A stretch of 64,000 bases of DNA, from NCBI GenBank assembly GCA_016191525.1, contig JACPOK010000033.1, positions 930,001-994,000 on the forward strand, read 5' to 3'. This document shows, piece after piece, positions 50,551-59,414 of this stretch. Origin of the DNA: Burkholderiales bacterium (GTDB taxonomy: Bacteria > Pseudomonadota > Gammaproteobacteria > Burkholderiales > Burkholderiaceae_C). Numbering within the stretch: position 1 is the first letter of the stretch; each line of letters opens with the position of its first letter. The notes beneath the pieces are model-generated. The model was not told the DNA's origin and searched no databases. It saw nothing but the letters and a program-made list of their open reading frames with translations. The position numbers and the translations under genes are program-made.

Positions 50551-51924
50551 ATGGCAAATTCCCCACTCCCCACCGGCACCGATGCACGCCCGCTCTGGCG
50601 CGTCTTCCTTGCCTTTCTCGGGCCCATGGTCCTGGCCAACATCCTGCAGGCGCTCTCGGGCACGCTCAACAATGTTTTCGTAGGGCAGATGCTCGGCACC
50701 CAGGCGCTGGCGGCCGTCTCGGGCATGTTCCCCATCATTTTCTTTTTCATCTCGCTGGTGATCGGCATTGGTGCCGGCGCCTCGGTGCTGATCGGCCAGG
50801 CGTGGGGCGCGCGTGAACTGCACAAGGTGAAGGTGATCGCAGGCACGGCGCTGGCGCTTGGCCTGATCCTGGGCGGGCTGGTGGCGCTGTTCGGCGGCAC
50901 CTTCACCGAGGCGCTGCTGGTCGCGCTGGGTACGCCGCCCGACGTGCTGCCGATCGCGGTGGGCTATGCGCGCACCATGATGCTGGCCATGCCGGGCCTG
51001 CTGGTGTTCATCCTGCTGACCCAGCTGATGCGCGGCGTGGGCGACACGGTGACTCCGCTGTACGCGCTGCTGCTGTCCACCGCCGTTTCGTGCCTGCTCA
51101 CGCCCGCGTTCATCCGCGGCTGGTGGGGCCTGCCGCAGCTGGGCGTGACCAGCGCGGCGGCCGCCTCCATCGCATCGTTCATTTCGGCGCTGACATTCCT
51201 GGCGTGGTTCATGCGCAGGCGCAATCACCCGATGGCACCGGACCGCGAGCTGCTGCGGGCGTTACGCATTGACCCCGCCGTGCTCAAGCTGGTGGTGCGC
51301 ATCGGCTTGCCCACGGGCGTGCAGATGGTGGTGATTTCGCTCGCGGAGATCGTGCTGCTGTCGCTGGTCAACGGCTTCGGCTCCAACGCCACGGCGGCCT
51401 ACGGCGCGGTGAACCAGGTGGTGAACTACGTGCAGTTCCCGGCCCTTTCGATCGCCATCACCGCTTCCATCCTGGGCGCGCAGGCGATCGGGGCCGGCCG
51501 CACCGACCGCCTGCGCGCCATCGCCCGCACCGGGCTGAAGATGAACCTGGTGCTCACCGGCGGCCTGGTAGTGGTGGGCTACCTGTTCTCGCGCCAGTTC
51601 ATCGGCATGTTCATCACCAGCGCGCCGGTGGTCGAGCTGGCCCAGACACTGCTGCACATCATGCTGTGGAGCAGCGTGATCTTCGGCTTCCAGGCGGTGC
51701 TGGGCGGCGTGATGCGCGCGAGCGGCTCCGTGCTGGTGCCCACGGGCATCGCGATCTTCTGCATCGCCGTGATCGAGGTTCCCTCGGCCTGGATTCTCAG
51801 CCACCAGATCGGCATCAATGGCGTCTGGATGGCCTACCCCATCACCTTCGTGGCGATGCTGCTGATGCAGGCCAGCTACTACCAGTTCGTCTGGCGCAAG
51901 AAAAAGATCGTGCGGCTGGTGTAG
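50551..51924 (+). CDS. MATE family multidrug/organic cation antiporter
   Basis: A 457-residue inner-membrane transporter with about twelve helices in two halves. The start at 50551 (MANSPLPTG) is preferred over 50530. Family patterns are visible: LGPMVLANILQALSGTLNNV, GQMLGTQALAAVSGMFPIIF, and the second-half repeat MVVISLAEIVLLSLVNGFG with ILGAQAIGAGRTDRLRAIAR. These pumps expel drugs or cationic compounds in exchange for protons or sodium. It diverges from the second LivK-type gene; no regulator is adjacent. Confidence 0.93.
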   Translation: MANSPLPTGTDARPLWRVFLAFLGPMVLANILQALSGTLNNVFVGQMLGTQALAAVSGMFPIIFFFISLVIGIGAGASVLIGQAWGARELHKVKVIAGTALALGLILGGLVALFGGTFTEALLVALGTPPDVLPIAVGYARTMMLAMPGLLVFILLTQLMRGVGDTVTPLYALLLSTAVSCLLTPAFIRGWWGLPQLGVTSAAAASIASFISALTFLAWFMRRRNHPMAPDRELLRALRIDPAVLKLVVRIGLPTGVQMVVISLAEIVLLSLVNGFGSNATAAYGAVNQVVNYVQFPALSIAITASILGAQAIGAGRTDRLRAIARTGLKMNLVLTGGLVVVGYLFSRQFIGMFITSAPVVELAQTLLHIMLWSSVIFGFQAVLGGVMRASGSVLVPTGIAIFCIAVIEVPSAWILSHQIGINGVWMAYPITFVAMLLMQASYYQFVWRKKKIVRLV

Positions 51925-51928
51925 CAGC

Positions 51929-52477
51929 CTAGCGGCCGCCCGCCGCGCGCAGCAGCGCGGCGACCTGCTGCTGGCCGCGCCGCTGGGCGTGCTGCAGCGG
52001 CGTGACGCCATCGCGGTCGGCCAGGTTCACTTTCACGCCATGGGCGATGAGCATGCGCACGATCTCCGTGTGCGCGGGCCCGCCGTCTCCCAGGATCACG
52101 GCTTCCAGCAGCGCGGTCCAGCCCAGGTTGTTGACGTGGTCGGCGTCTATCGCCGTGGTCAGCAGCAGGCGCACCGTTTCAACGTGGCCGTGGTGGCAGG
52201 CCGGGATCAGCGCGGTGCCGCCGTAGCGGTTGACGCTTTTCAGGTCGGCCCCGGCGGCCAGCGTGGCCCGCACGATCTCGGTGAACCCGCTGGCGCCGGC
52301 CAGCAGGAAGGCGCTGTCCTGCAATGCGTCCCTGGCATTGACGTCGGCGCCGCGCGCGATGAGCGTGCGCACCTGTGCAAGGTCATTACGCCGGGTGGCC
52401 TCCACCAGCGCGACCGGTTGGGCCACCGCGCCCGCCGGCAGCAACGCCAGCATCGACAGTGCGGCGCGCCGGCGCAT
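51929..52477 (-). CDS. Periplasmic ankyrin-repeat protein
   Basis: A 182-residue protein with a signal peptide (MRRRAALSMLALLPAGAVA) followed by about five ankyrin repeats: RNDLAQVRTLIARGADVNAR, SGFTEIVRATLAAGADLKSV, GHVETVRLLLTTAIDADHV, an interrupted unit with HTEIVRMLIAHGVKVNLADR, and a closing GVTPLQHAQRRGQQQVAALL. It is probably a periplasmic binding module. It lies 5 bp downstream of the SDR stop on the same strand and converges on the MATE gene. Confidence 0.9.
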   Translation of the reverse strand: MRRRAALSMLALLPAGAVAQPVALVEATRRNDLAQVRTLIARGADVNARDALQDSAFLLAGASGFTEIVRATLAAGADLKSVNRYGGTALIPACHHGHVETVRLLLTTAIDADHVNNLGWTALLEAVILGDGGPAHTEIVRMLIAHGVKVNLADRDGVTPLQHAQRRGQQQVAALLRAAGGR

Positions 52478-52482
52478 GGCCT

Positions 52483-53388
52483 TCAGCGCGCTTCGCGCGC
52501 GAGCCGCATCTCGTTGGCGCCCTGCGCCGCGCCGCTGCCCGGCACGATTTCACCGGTGCGGTCGCGGGCATCGCCCAGCCGGGCCGCCAGCAGCTCGGGC
52601 GCGCCCGCGTCCATGCCCGCGTAAACGCCCTGCGTGAGGGTGATGTTGGCCGATGCGAAGCCTCCCGCGCCCGCGCACAGGGTGGTGCGCGCGGGTGCGT
52701 CCTCGCCTGCCAGCACCAGCATCGCGGGCACCACCGCTTCGGGCACGAAGGCCTTCAGCATGTCCGCCGGGAACAGGTCCTCGGTCATTCGCGTGGCCGC
52801 CGTCGGCGCCAGGCAGTTGACGCGGATGTTGTTCTTCTCGCCTTCGATCGACAGGGTCTGCATCAGGCCGACCAGCGCCATCTTGGCGGCGCCGTAGTTG
52901 CTCTGCCCGAAGTTCCCGTACAGCCCGCTGGACGAGGTGGTCATGATCACGCGGCCGTACTTGCGCGCGATCATGTGCGGCCACACGGCCTTGGTGCAAT
53001 GCACGGCGCCCATCAGGTGCACCTCGATCACCAGCCGGAAGTCGGCCAGGTCCATCTTGGAAAAACTCTTGTCGCGCAGGATGCCCGCGTTGTTGATCAG
53101 GATGTCCACCTGGCCCCAGGCGTCGACGGCCTGCTGCACCATGGCCTGGACGGCCGCGAAGTCGGTGACCGATGCGCCGTTGGCAAGCGCCTCGCCGCCA
53201 CGGGAGCGGATCTCGTCGGCCACAGCCTGCGCCGCAGAGACCGAGCCGCCGGAGCCGTCGACGCCCGCGCCCAGGTCATTGACCAGCACCTTCGCGCCGC
53301 GCGCGGCCAGGGCCAGCGCATGCTGGCGGCCCAGCCCGTTGCCCGCGCCGGTGACGATGGCCACGCGGCCCTTGAAATCCAGTGACAT
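52483..53388 (-). CDS. SDR oxidoreductase, (3R)-hydroxyacyl-CoA dehydrogenase-like
   Basis: A 301-residue short-chain dehydrogenase. The nucleotide motif TGAGNGLGRQHAL and NDLGAGVDGSGGSVSAAQAV are typical of the D-3-hydroxyacyl-CoA dehydrogenase part of MFE-2-type proteins. The NNAG motif (INNAGILRDKSF), the catalytic Ser region (TTSSSGLYGNFG) and Tyr-x3-Lys (SNYGAAK) are intact. The C-terminal loop TAATRMTEDLFPADMLKAF matches acyl-CoA type SDRs. It probably oxidises a hydroxyacyl-CoA in fatty acid or side-chain breakdown. The ankyrin gene follows. Confidence 0.92.
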   Translation of the reverse strand: MSLDFKGRVAIVTGAGNGLGRQHALALAARGAKVLVNDLGAGVDGSGGSVSAAQAVADEIRSRGGEALANGASVTDFAAVQAMVQQAVDAWGQVDILINNAGILRDKSFSKMDLADFRLVIEVHLMGAVHCTKAVWPHMIARKYGRVIMTTSSSGLYGNFGQSNYGAAKMALVGLMQTLSIEGEKNNIRVNCLAPTAATRMTEDLFPADMLKAFVPEAVVPAMLVLAGEDAPARTTLCAGAGGFASANITLTQGVYAGMDAGAPELLAARLGDARDRTGEIVPGSGAAQGANEMRLAREAR

Positions 53389-53483
53389 GCCTTGCTCCGT
53401 GTGAATGTGCTGGCGGGCACTTTAGCGCACCGCGCCGCGCCATGCTGCAGCCAAGGTGACTGCTTGCCGCACAATCTTGCGTC

Positions 53484-54092
53484 ATGACCGAGCTTGCCTT
53501 CAGCGGCCCCGCCGACCGCAACAAGCAGCCCATCCTGGATGTGCTTTGCAGCTTGCTGCCCGCACAGGGCGCGGCGCTGGAGATTGCCTCGGGCACGGGC
53601 CAGCATGCGGCCTGGTTTGCGGCGGCACTGCCGCAATGGACCTGGCAGCCGACGGATGCCGATGAGAGCGCGCTGCCCACCATCGCCGCGCGCGCGGCGC
53701 AACAGGGGCTGGCGAACGTGAGGCCCGCGCTGCTTCTCGATGTGATGGCCTCGCCCTGGCCGGTCCCCGCCCGCGCGTATGACCTGGTCTATTGCGCCAA
53801 CATGATCCACATCGCGCCGTGGGAGACCTGCGCAGCATTGATGCAGGGCAGCGCGCGCCACCTGAAGGTCGCGGGCGTGCTGGTAACCTACGGCCCCTAT
53901 CTCGAGGACGCCGTGCCCACCACGGCTGGCAACCTGGCGTTCGATGCCAGCCTGCGCGCACGCGACGCGCGCTGGGGCATCCGCCGGCTGCAGGACGTGG
54001 CGCAGCAGGCATCGCAAGCGGGGCTCACGCTGCGCCGGCGCCAAGAAATGCCGGCCAACAACCGGCTGCTGGTGTTCGGCCGGGGCGATTAG
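53484..54092 (+). CDS. DUF938 family SAM-dependent methyltransferase
   Basis: A 202-residue protein of the DUF938 group. The start MTELAFSGPADRNKQPILDVL and motif I LEIASGTGQHAAWFA, then DADESALPTIA and DLVYCANMIHIAPWE, are the class I methyltransferase signs of the family. The C-terminal LARGGVLVTYGPY-type strand appears as VAGVLVTYGPYLED. The substrate is unknown. It diverges from the SDR gene and converges on the SenA-like gene, with a 52-bp gap. Confidence 0.9.
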   Translation: MTELAFSGPADRNKQPILDVLCSLLPAQGAALEIASGTGQHAAWFAAALPQWTWQPTDADESALPTIAARAAQQGLANVRPALLLDVMASPWPVPARAYDLVYCANMIHIAPWETCAALMQGSARHLKVAGVLVTYGPYLEDAVPTTAGNLAFDASLRARDARWGIRRLQDVAQQASQAGLTLRRRQEMPANNRLLVFGRGD

Positions 54093-54144
54093 AACTCGCC
54101 GAACTTCAGGTACGCATCCACCGGGTCCATGCCCCAAGTCGCCG

Positions 54145-55407
54145 CTACAACGCGCAGCTTCTAAACCCCGTAAACCCGTCATCCCGCGCCGCCAGCGCGA
54201 AGCCGCGCCGCCGGGGCGCCTTCATGCGCGCGCGGCTGGCGAACGATGCGCCGCGCTGCGCGCGCGCGATGCCGAAAGCGGGCTGCGCTTCGTAGCCGGT
54301 GTGGCGTGTCCACGCGTCCGCCACAAAACCCGGCCAGGGCTGCAGGGTGCCGGCCGTCCATTCGCGCACCTCGCCCCAGCGGAAGCCCCGGCGCCCGGCC
54401 ACGTGGGCAGCCATTTCCCATTCCACTTCGGTGGGCAGGCGCCGCCCGGCCCAGCGGGCCCAGGCGTCGGCTTCCCACCAGCTCACGTGCATGGCGGGCT
54501 GGCTGCCCGACATGCGGGCCGATTTGCCGAACAGGGTTTGCATCACGGCGCCGCTGGCCGCGCCGATCTGCTCCACATGGCGCGGGCCGCGCCTGCCTTC
54601 CGTGGCCGCCTGGTGCTCCAGCCAGGCCCAGCCCTGGGGCAGCCACAGGGCGGCGTTGTCATAGCCGCCGTCGTCCACAAACTCGGCGTACTGCGCCCAC
54701 GTGATGGGCTGTGCGTCGATCTCGAATTCGGGCACATCCACTTCGTGCGCCCACTTCTCGGTGTCGGGCACAAAGCCCCCGGGCACCGCGCCCAGCTGCC
54801 AGCGGCCGGCGGGCACGCGCAGCGGCTCGCGCTGCTGGGCGCCGCCGGGCACAGGCAGCTTCAGCGGCACGCCCAGTGTTTGCGCCATGGTGATGAGCTG
54901 TTCGCCGCGCAGGTCTTCATGGAACAGCGCGGCCCGAAAGAAGTACAGCGCTTCGTCGGTCTCGGGGGATTTTTCCAGCAGCTCCAGCGTGCCTTCCAGG
55001 GTTTCCAGCAGCCAGGCGCGCACGGGGCCCACCTGCAGCGGCTGCTCCCAGCGCTGCGTGCGCGGCACCAGGGCGGGGTTGAACCAGGCGTCGGCCCGCG
55101 GCTCGATGGAGGCCAGGCGCACCGCGTCCAGCGGGCAGGCGGCGCCCATGCCGCGCTGCGGGTTGCGCCCGATCCAGAATTCGGCAAACCAGCCGATGTG
55201 GCCGGCCAGCCAGAGCGGGGGCGAGGTTTCGGCGCCCACGGGCACCACGAAGCCGGCCGCGCCCAGCGCCTGCTCGTACTGCGCCAGCAGGTGCAGCGTG
55301 TGGTTGCGCGCGTCCATCAGCGCCAGCGAGAGCAGGCCGCGGCCCGCGCTGCTGACGGCGGGCATGTCGATGGAGACAGCACTTGCTTCTGGCGTAAGCG
55401 AGGACAT
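54145..55407 (-). CDS. SenA/EgtB-like protein with an altered iron-ligand motif
   Basis: A 420-residue protein of the EgtB/SenA group: an N-terminal DinB-like helical domain (LALMDARNHTLHLLAQYE, AGHIGWFAEFWIGRNPQ) and a C-terminal FGE-sulfatase domain (PAMHVSWWEADAWARWAG, LPTEVEWEMAAHV, RDDGFTGFRSC). EgtB-type enzymes bind iron through one His in the first motif and two in HExxH. Here H70 (AGHIGWF) and H163 are present but the second motif reads HEDLR, so the third ligand is Arg167 instead of His. SenA of Variovorax forms the C-Se bond of selenoneine; senB and selD-type genes are not adjacent. The change may mean altered metal use or a role other than Se or S insertion. Confidence 0.7.
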   Translation of the reverse strand: MSSLTPEASAVSIDMPAVSSAGRGLLSLALMDARNHTLHLLAQYEQALGAAGFVVPVGAETSPPLWLAGHIGWFAEFWIGRNPQRGMGAACPLDAVRLASIEPRADAWFNPALVPRTQRWEQPLQVGPVRAWLLETLEGTLELLEKSPETDEALYFFRAALFHEDLRGEQLITMAQTLGVPLKLPVPGGAQQREPLRVPAGRWQLGAVPGGFVPDTEKWAHEVDVPEFEIDAQPITWAQYAEFVDDGGYDNAALWLPQGWAWLEHQAATEGRRGPRHVEQIGAASGAVMQTLFGKSARMSGSQPAMHVSWWEADAWARWAGRRLPTEVEWEMAAHVAGRRGFRWGEVREWTAGTLQPWPGFVADAWTRHTGYEAQPAFGIARAQRGASFASRARMKAPRRRGFALAARDDGFTGFRSCAL

Positions 55408-55573
55408 GGCCTATTATTCACCCCGGTCCCGCGGGCACCCTCAGCGTCTACCGGTACGGGTAAACCCGGCATGGCCCAGTCAGGGTTTCTTCAGCGCCTG
55501 CGGGATAGTATTTAGGGCTTATAGGGCCCTCGCGGTTCTTGGCATTTCCCATTACAGAAGTACGGAGCAAGTC

Positions 55574-56113
55574 GTGGCAGCACTCCTCAAACTATCCCTC
55601 GGCGTTGACTGGATCAGCGAACGGCTGGGGCGCGTCGCGTCCATGGCGGTGCTGCTCACGGCGCTTATCTCCGCGGGCAATGCGTTCGTGCGCTACATCC
55701 TGGACATCAGCTCCAACGGCTGGCTCGAGATCCAGTGGTACCTGTTCGCCGGCATCGTGATGCTGGGCGCGCCCATCGTGCTCAAGCTCAACGAGCACGT
55801 GCGTGTCGATCTGATCTACGGCCGCCTCAAGGGCAATGGCCCGGTATATGTCGACCTGTTCGGGCTGATCTTTTTCCTGCTGCCGGTGATGTCGCTCATG
55901 GCCTACCTGGCCTGGCCGCTGCTGGTGAAGATGTATCTCATGCACGAAATGTCCAACAACGCGGGCGGCCTGGTGCGCTGGCCCGCCATGCTGATGCTGC
56001 CGGTGGGCTTCGGGCTGATGTTCCTGCAGGGCCTGTCGGAAATCGTCAAGCGCATCTGCTACCTGCAGGGCACCTTCCAGATGGACATGCATTACGAGAA
56101 GCCGGTGCAGTAA
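55574..56113 (+). CDS. TRAP transporter small permease (DctQ-like)
   Basis: A 179-residue membrane protein from a GTG start 8 bases after GGAG, with four expected helices (LGRVASMAVLLTALISAGNAF, LEIQWYLFAGIVMLGAPIVL, LFGLIFFLLPVMSLMAYLAW, WPAMLMLPVGFGLMFLQGLS). The conserved E-x-Q-W motif (WLEIQWY) and RVDLIYGRL are typical of the TakQ/FcbT2 type. It forms the transporter with the next gene. The receptor of the same type is at 62968-64000 on the other strand. Confidence 0.9.
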   Translation: MAALLKLSLGVDWISERLGRVASMAVLLTALISAGNAFVRYILDISSNGWLEIQWYLFAGIVMLGAPIVLKLNEHVRVDLIYGRLKGNGPVYVDLFGLIFFLLPVMSLMAYLAWPLLVKMYLMHEMSNNAGGLVRWPAMLMLPVGFGLMFLQGLSEIVKRICYLQGTFQMDMHYEKPVQ

Positions 56114-56165
56114 GCACCCAGCGGCCCCTCCCCCAAGCACAACAAGTATTACCGGGACTCACACC

Positions 56166-57695
56166 ATGCAAATGGAAAACTTCGCGCCGTTCATGTTCGC
56201 GGCGCTCGTGTTCATCATGCTGATCGGCTTTCCGGTCGCGTTCTCTCTGGCGGCGCTGGGCCTGTTCAGCGGCTTCTATGCCATCAGCATGGGCTGGTTC
56301 CCCGCCAGTTTCATGGCCAACCTGCCGCTGAACGTGTTCGGCATCCTGTCCAACGACCTGCTGCTGGCCATTCCGTTCTTCACCTTCATGGGCGCGATCC
56401 TCGAGAAATGCGGGCTGGCCGAGGACATGCTGGACTCCATGGGCCAGCTGTTCGGCACCGTCAAGGGCGGGCTGGGCTACTCGGTGATCATCGTGGGCTT
56501 CATCCTGGGCGCCATCACGGGCACCGTGGCCGGCCAGGTGATCGCCATGGCGCTGATTTCCATGCCGGTGATGATCCGCTACGGCTACAACATGCGCTAC
56601 ACCACCGGCGTGCTGGCCGCCTCGGGCACCATCACGCAGCTGGTGCCGCCCTCGCTGGTGCTGGTGGTGATGGCCGACCAGCTGGGCCGCTCGGTGGGCG
56701 ACATGTACAAGGGCGCCTGGGGCCCTTCCATCCTGCAGGTGCTGATCTTCGCGCTGTACACCTTCGCGCTGGGCATCGTCAAGCCGCACCACGTGCCGGG
56801 CGTGCCCAAGTCGGCGCGCACCAAGAGCGGCGCCGCGCTGTGGATGCAGTGCCTGCGCGGCATCATCCCCTCGGCCGTGCTGATCTTCGCCGTGCTGGGC
56901 TCCATGGGCGGCCTGCCCTGGATGGACAGCGCCATCGCCACGCCGACCGAAGCCGGCGCCATGGGCTGCGTGGGTGCGCTGGTGCTGGCCGCCATCCACA
57001 AGCGCCTGACGCGCGACCTGATCTGGCAAGCGATGGTGGGCACGATGCGCCTGACGGCCATGGTGGTGTTCATCCTGATCGGCTCGCGGGTGTTCTCCAT
57101 GGTGTTCCAGGGCGTGGACGGTGCCAAGTGGGTCGAGCACCTGCTCACCGGCCTGCCGGGTGGCCAGGTTGGCTTCCTGATCGTCGTCAACATCTTCATT
57201 TTCTTCCTGGCGTTCTTCCTCGACTTCTTCGAGATCGCCTTCATCATCCTGCCCATGCTGGGCCCGGTGGCAGCCAAGCTGGGCATCGACCTGGTGTGGT
57301 TCGGCGTGCTGCTGTGCGTGAACATGCAGACCAGCTTCATGCACCCGCCGTTCGGCTTCGCGCTGTTCTATCTGCGCGGCATCGCCGACACGCTCTACAA
57401 GGAAAAGCGCATCGAAAAGCCGGTGCTGTCCAACGACATCTACATGGGCGCCATTCCGTGGGTGCTGATGCAGGTGCTGCTGGTGATCATTGTGATCTTC
57501 GTGCCGCAGACCGTCACCGTCTTCCTGGACAAGGAAGAAAAGGTGGATGTGGACAAGGTCAAGATCGAAATCCCGGTGGAGTCGCTCGACCCCAAGCCGG
57601 CCGACCTCAAGCCGGGCGAGACGCAGGGCGAGCGGGATACCAGCAACGCCAGCGACGAGCAGAAGAAGATCGACGAGCTGTTCAACAAGAAGTAA
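56166..57695 (+). CDS. TRAP transporter large permease (DctM-like) with charged C-terminal tail
   Basis: A 509-residue protein with about twelve helices and the family motifs GFPVAFSLAALGLFSG, FTFMGAILEKCGLAEDML and NMQTSFMHPPFGFALFYLRG. The last 60 or so residues form a charged tail (VDVDKVKIEIPVESLDPKP and DTSNASDEQKKIDELFNKK) beyond the helix bundle. Extended large permeases occur in the FcbT3-like subgroup that fits a TakP-like receptor. Solute movement is driven by an ion gradient. The gap from the small permease is 52 bp. Confidence 0.92.
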   Translation: MQMENFAPFMFAALVFIMLIGFPVAFSLAALGLFSGFYAISMGWFPASFMANLPLNVFGILSNDLLLAIPFFTFMGAILEKCGLAEDMLDSMGQLFGTVKGGLGYSVIIVGFILGAITGTVAGQVIAMALISMPVMIRYGYNMRYTTGVLAASGTITQLVPPSLVLVVMADQLGRSVGDMYKGAWGPSILQVLIFALYTFALGIVKPHHVPGVPKSARTKSGAALWMQCLRGIIPSAVLIFAVLGSMGGLPWMDSAIATPTEAGAMGCVGALVLAAIHKRLTRDLIWQAMVGTMRLTAMVVFILIGSRVFSMVFQGVDGAKWVEHLLTGLPGGQVGFLIVVNIFIFFLAFFLDFFEIAFIILPMLGPVAAKLGIDLVWFGVLLCVNMQTSFMHPPFGFALFYLRGIADTLYKEKRIEKPVLSNDIYMGAIPWVLMQVLLVIIVIFVPQTVTVFLDKEEKVDVDKVKIEIPVESLDPKPADLKPGETQGERDTSNASDEQKKIDELFNKK

Positions 57696-58193
57696 GTGAC
57701 TGCGCCGCTCGCCGAAACGCTGGGTCCGCCGCCCTTCCGCTTCATTCCCTCACAGGGCCCTTCGATAGAGGGGCCCGCCTTCTCCCCGGCCTTCAAGCTG
57801 CTGGCAAGCGCCCTGGTGTTCGGCACCGCGGGCTGGTTCGTCCAGCTGTGGCTGGCCGGCAAGGTCTCCGGCGGCGCAGTGTCCATCTTCACCTGGTTCC
57901 TGGCGGCGATGTGCATGATGCTCTACACATGGTGGTGCATCGTACGCAGCGTCACCCGCCTGGACGGCCAGGACCTGCAGCAGACCTGGATGTGGAACAA
58001 GAAGATGGAGCTGCGCGAGCTGGCCTATGGCAAGCTGATCCGGGTGCGCGGGTTTGACTGGCTGATCGCGCCGCGCCTGTACGTGCGCACCTTGATGGGA
58101 AAGTTTGCAGTCTTCTACGCCACCGACCCGGCCATGATCGCCGAGTTCGAGCGCCTGGTCGCCGAGCTCAAGGCGTTCCGCGGCTTCAAGTAA
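57696..58193 (+). CDS. Hypothetical membrane protein after the TRAP genes
   Basis: A 165-residue protein whose GTG start follows the large-permease stop without a gap (TAAGTG), so it is probably coupled. A Pro-rich start leads into two helices (LLASALVFGTAGWFVQLWLA and SIFTWFLAAMCMMLYTWWCI) and a charged C-terminal part with LAYGKLIRVRGFDWLIAPRL and FERLVAELKAF. No family recognised. It may assist the TRAP transporter. Confidence 0.7.
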   Translation: MTAPLAETLGPPPFRFIPSQGPSIEGPAFSPAFKLLASALVFGTAGWFVQLWLAGKVSGGAVSIFTWFLAAMCMMLYTWWCIVRSVTRLDGQDLQQTWMWNKKMELRELAYGKLIRVRGFDWLIAPRLYVRTLMGKFAVFYATDPAMIAEFERLVAELKAFRGFK

Positions 58194-58212
58194 TCTCCCG
58201 CTTTTCCAGAAT

Positions 58213-58223
58213 TGGTCTGACCA
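58213..58223. promoter_or_regulatory. GntR/FadR-like operator TGGTCTGACCA
   Basis: TGGTC-T-GACCA is a perfect 5-bp-arm palindrome within AATTGGTCTGACCAGCT, 75 bp before the ABC ATPase start and 20 bp after the TRAP-linked stop. It is close to the known FadR-type consensus CTGGTCnGACCAG. No GntR gene is in the window, so the regulator lies elsewhere. Confidence 0.5.
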
Positions 58224-58297
58224 GCTAATGGTTTGACCCGATGCCCGCTGGACGGCGCTATCCGACACTGCTGCGGCACCTCAAGGAAGCGAGATAC

Positions 58298-59371
58298 ATG
58301 GCCAGCGTAACGATCCAGGCAGTCAGGAAGAATTTCGGCGAGACCCCGATCCTCCACGGCGTGGACATCGACATCCATGACGGCTCCTTCACGGTGCTGG
58401 TCGGCCCCTCGGGCTGCGGCAAGTCCACCCTGCTGCGCATGATCGCCGGCCTGGAACACATCACCGACGGCGAGATCCGCATCGGCGAGCGGCGCGTCAA
58501 TGAGCTGCAGCCCAAGCAGCGCGACATCGCCATGGTGTTCCAGAACTACGCGCTCTATCCGCACATGACGGTGCGCGAGAACATGGCGTTCGCGCTGCAG
58601 ATGGCCAAGCAGGACAAGGCCACCATTGAAACCAAGGTGGCGCGCGCGGCCGAGATCCTGGCGCTTGACGCGCTGCTTGACCGCTACCCGCGCCAGCTTT
58701 CGGGCGGCCAGCGCCAGCGCGTGGCCATGGGCCGCGCCATCGTGCGCGACCCGCAGGTGTTCCTGTTCGACGAGCCCCTGTCCAACCTCGACGCCAAGCT
58801 GCGGGTGGCCATGCGCAGCGAGATCAAGGAGCTGCACCAGCGGCTGAAAACCACCTCCATCTACGTCACTCACGACCAGATCGAGGCCATGACCATGGGC
58901 GACAAGATCGTGGTCATGCGCGACGGCCGCATCGAGCAGGCCGGCAGCCCGCTGGAGTTGTATGACAACCCCGCCAACCAGTTCGTGGCGGGCTTCATCG
59001 GCTCGCCGGCGATGAATTTCCTGCCCGGCACGCTGCGCCGCGCGGGCGACGCCGCCTTTGTGGAACTGCCCGACGGCACGCGGCTGGATGCGCCCGCGCG
59101 CACCAGCGGCGCCGACGGCCAGCCCATCGTTTTCGGCACCCGGCCCGAGCACCTGACGCTGGCCGACACCGGCGGCATCGCCGCCCGCGTGGTGGTGATG
59201 GAGCCCACCGGCATGGATACCTTCGTGGCGTGCCGCCATGAAGGCATCGACCTGTCCGCCGTGTTCCGCGAACGGCACGATTTCGCCCCCGGCAGCACCA
59301 TCCACCTGCTGCCCGACCTGCAGCGCTCCCACCTGTTCGATGCCGGTACCGGCGCGCGGCTGGTCGCCTGA
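58298..59371 (+). CDS. Sugar ABC transporter ATP-binding protein (UgpC/MalK type)
   Basis: A 357-residue ATPase starting [18 protein letters not shown]. Walker A is GPSGCGKST near 37-45, signature LSGGQRQRV near 134-142, Walker [13 protein letters not shown] near 153-164, with the H-loop in VTHDQIEAM. The C-terminal TOBE-like domain ([33 protein letters not shown]) is typical of MalK/UgpC. It powers the permeases encoded downstream. First gene of a four-gene ABC operon. Confidence 0.94.
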   Translation: MASVTIQAVRKNFGETPILHGVDIDIHDGSFTVLVGPSGCGKSTLLRMIAGLEHITDGEIRIGERRVNELQPKQRDIAMVFQNYALYPHMTVRENMAFALQMAKQDKATIETKVARAAEILALDALLDRYPRQLSGGQRQRVAMGRAIVRDPQVFLFDEPLSNLDAKLRVAMRSEIKELHQRLKTTSIYVTHDQIEAMTMGDKIVVMRDGRIEQAGSPLELYDNPANQFVAGFIGSPAMNFLPGTLRRAGDAAFVELPDGTRLDAPARTSGADGQPIVFGTRPEHLTLADTGGIAARVVVMEPTGMDTFVACRHEGIDLSAVFRERHDFAPGSTIHLLPDLQRSHLFDAGTGARLVA

Positions 59372-59414
59372 CGCAGACCCTGTTCAACCCCCCGCTCACA
59401 AAAGGAGACAAGCC

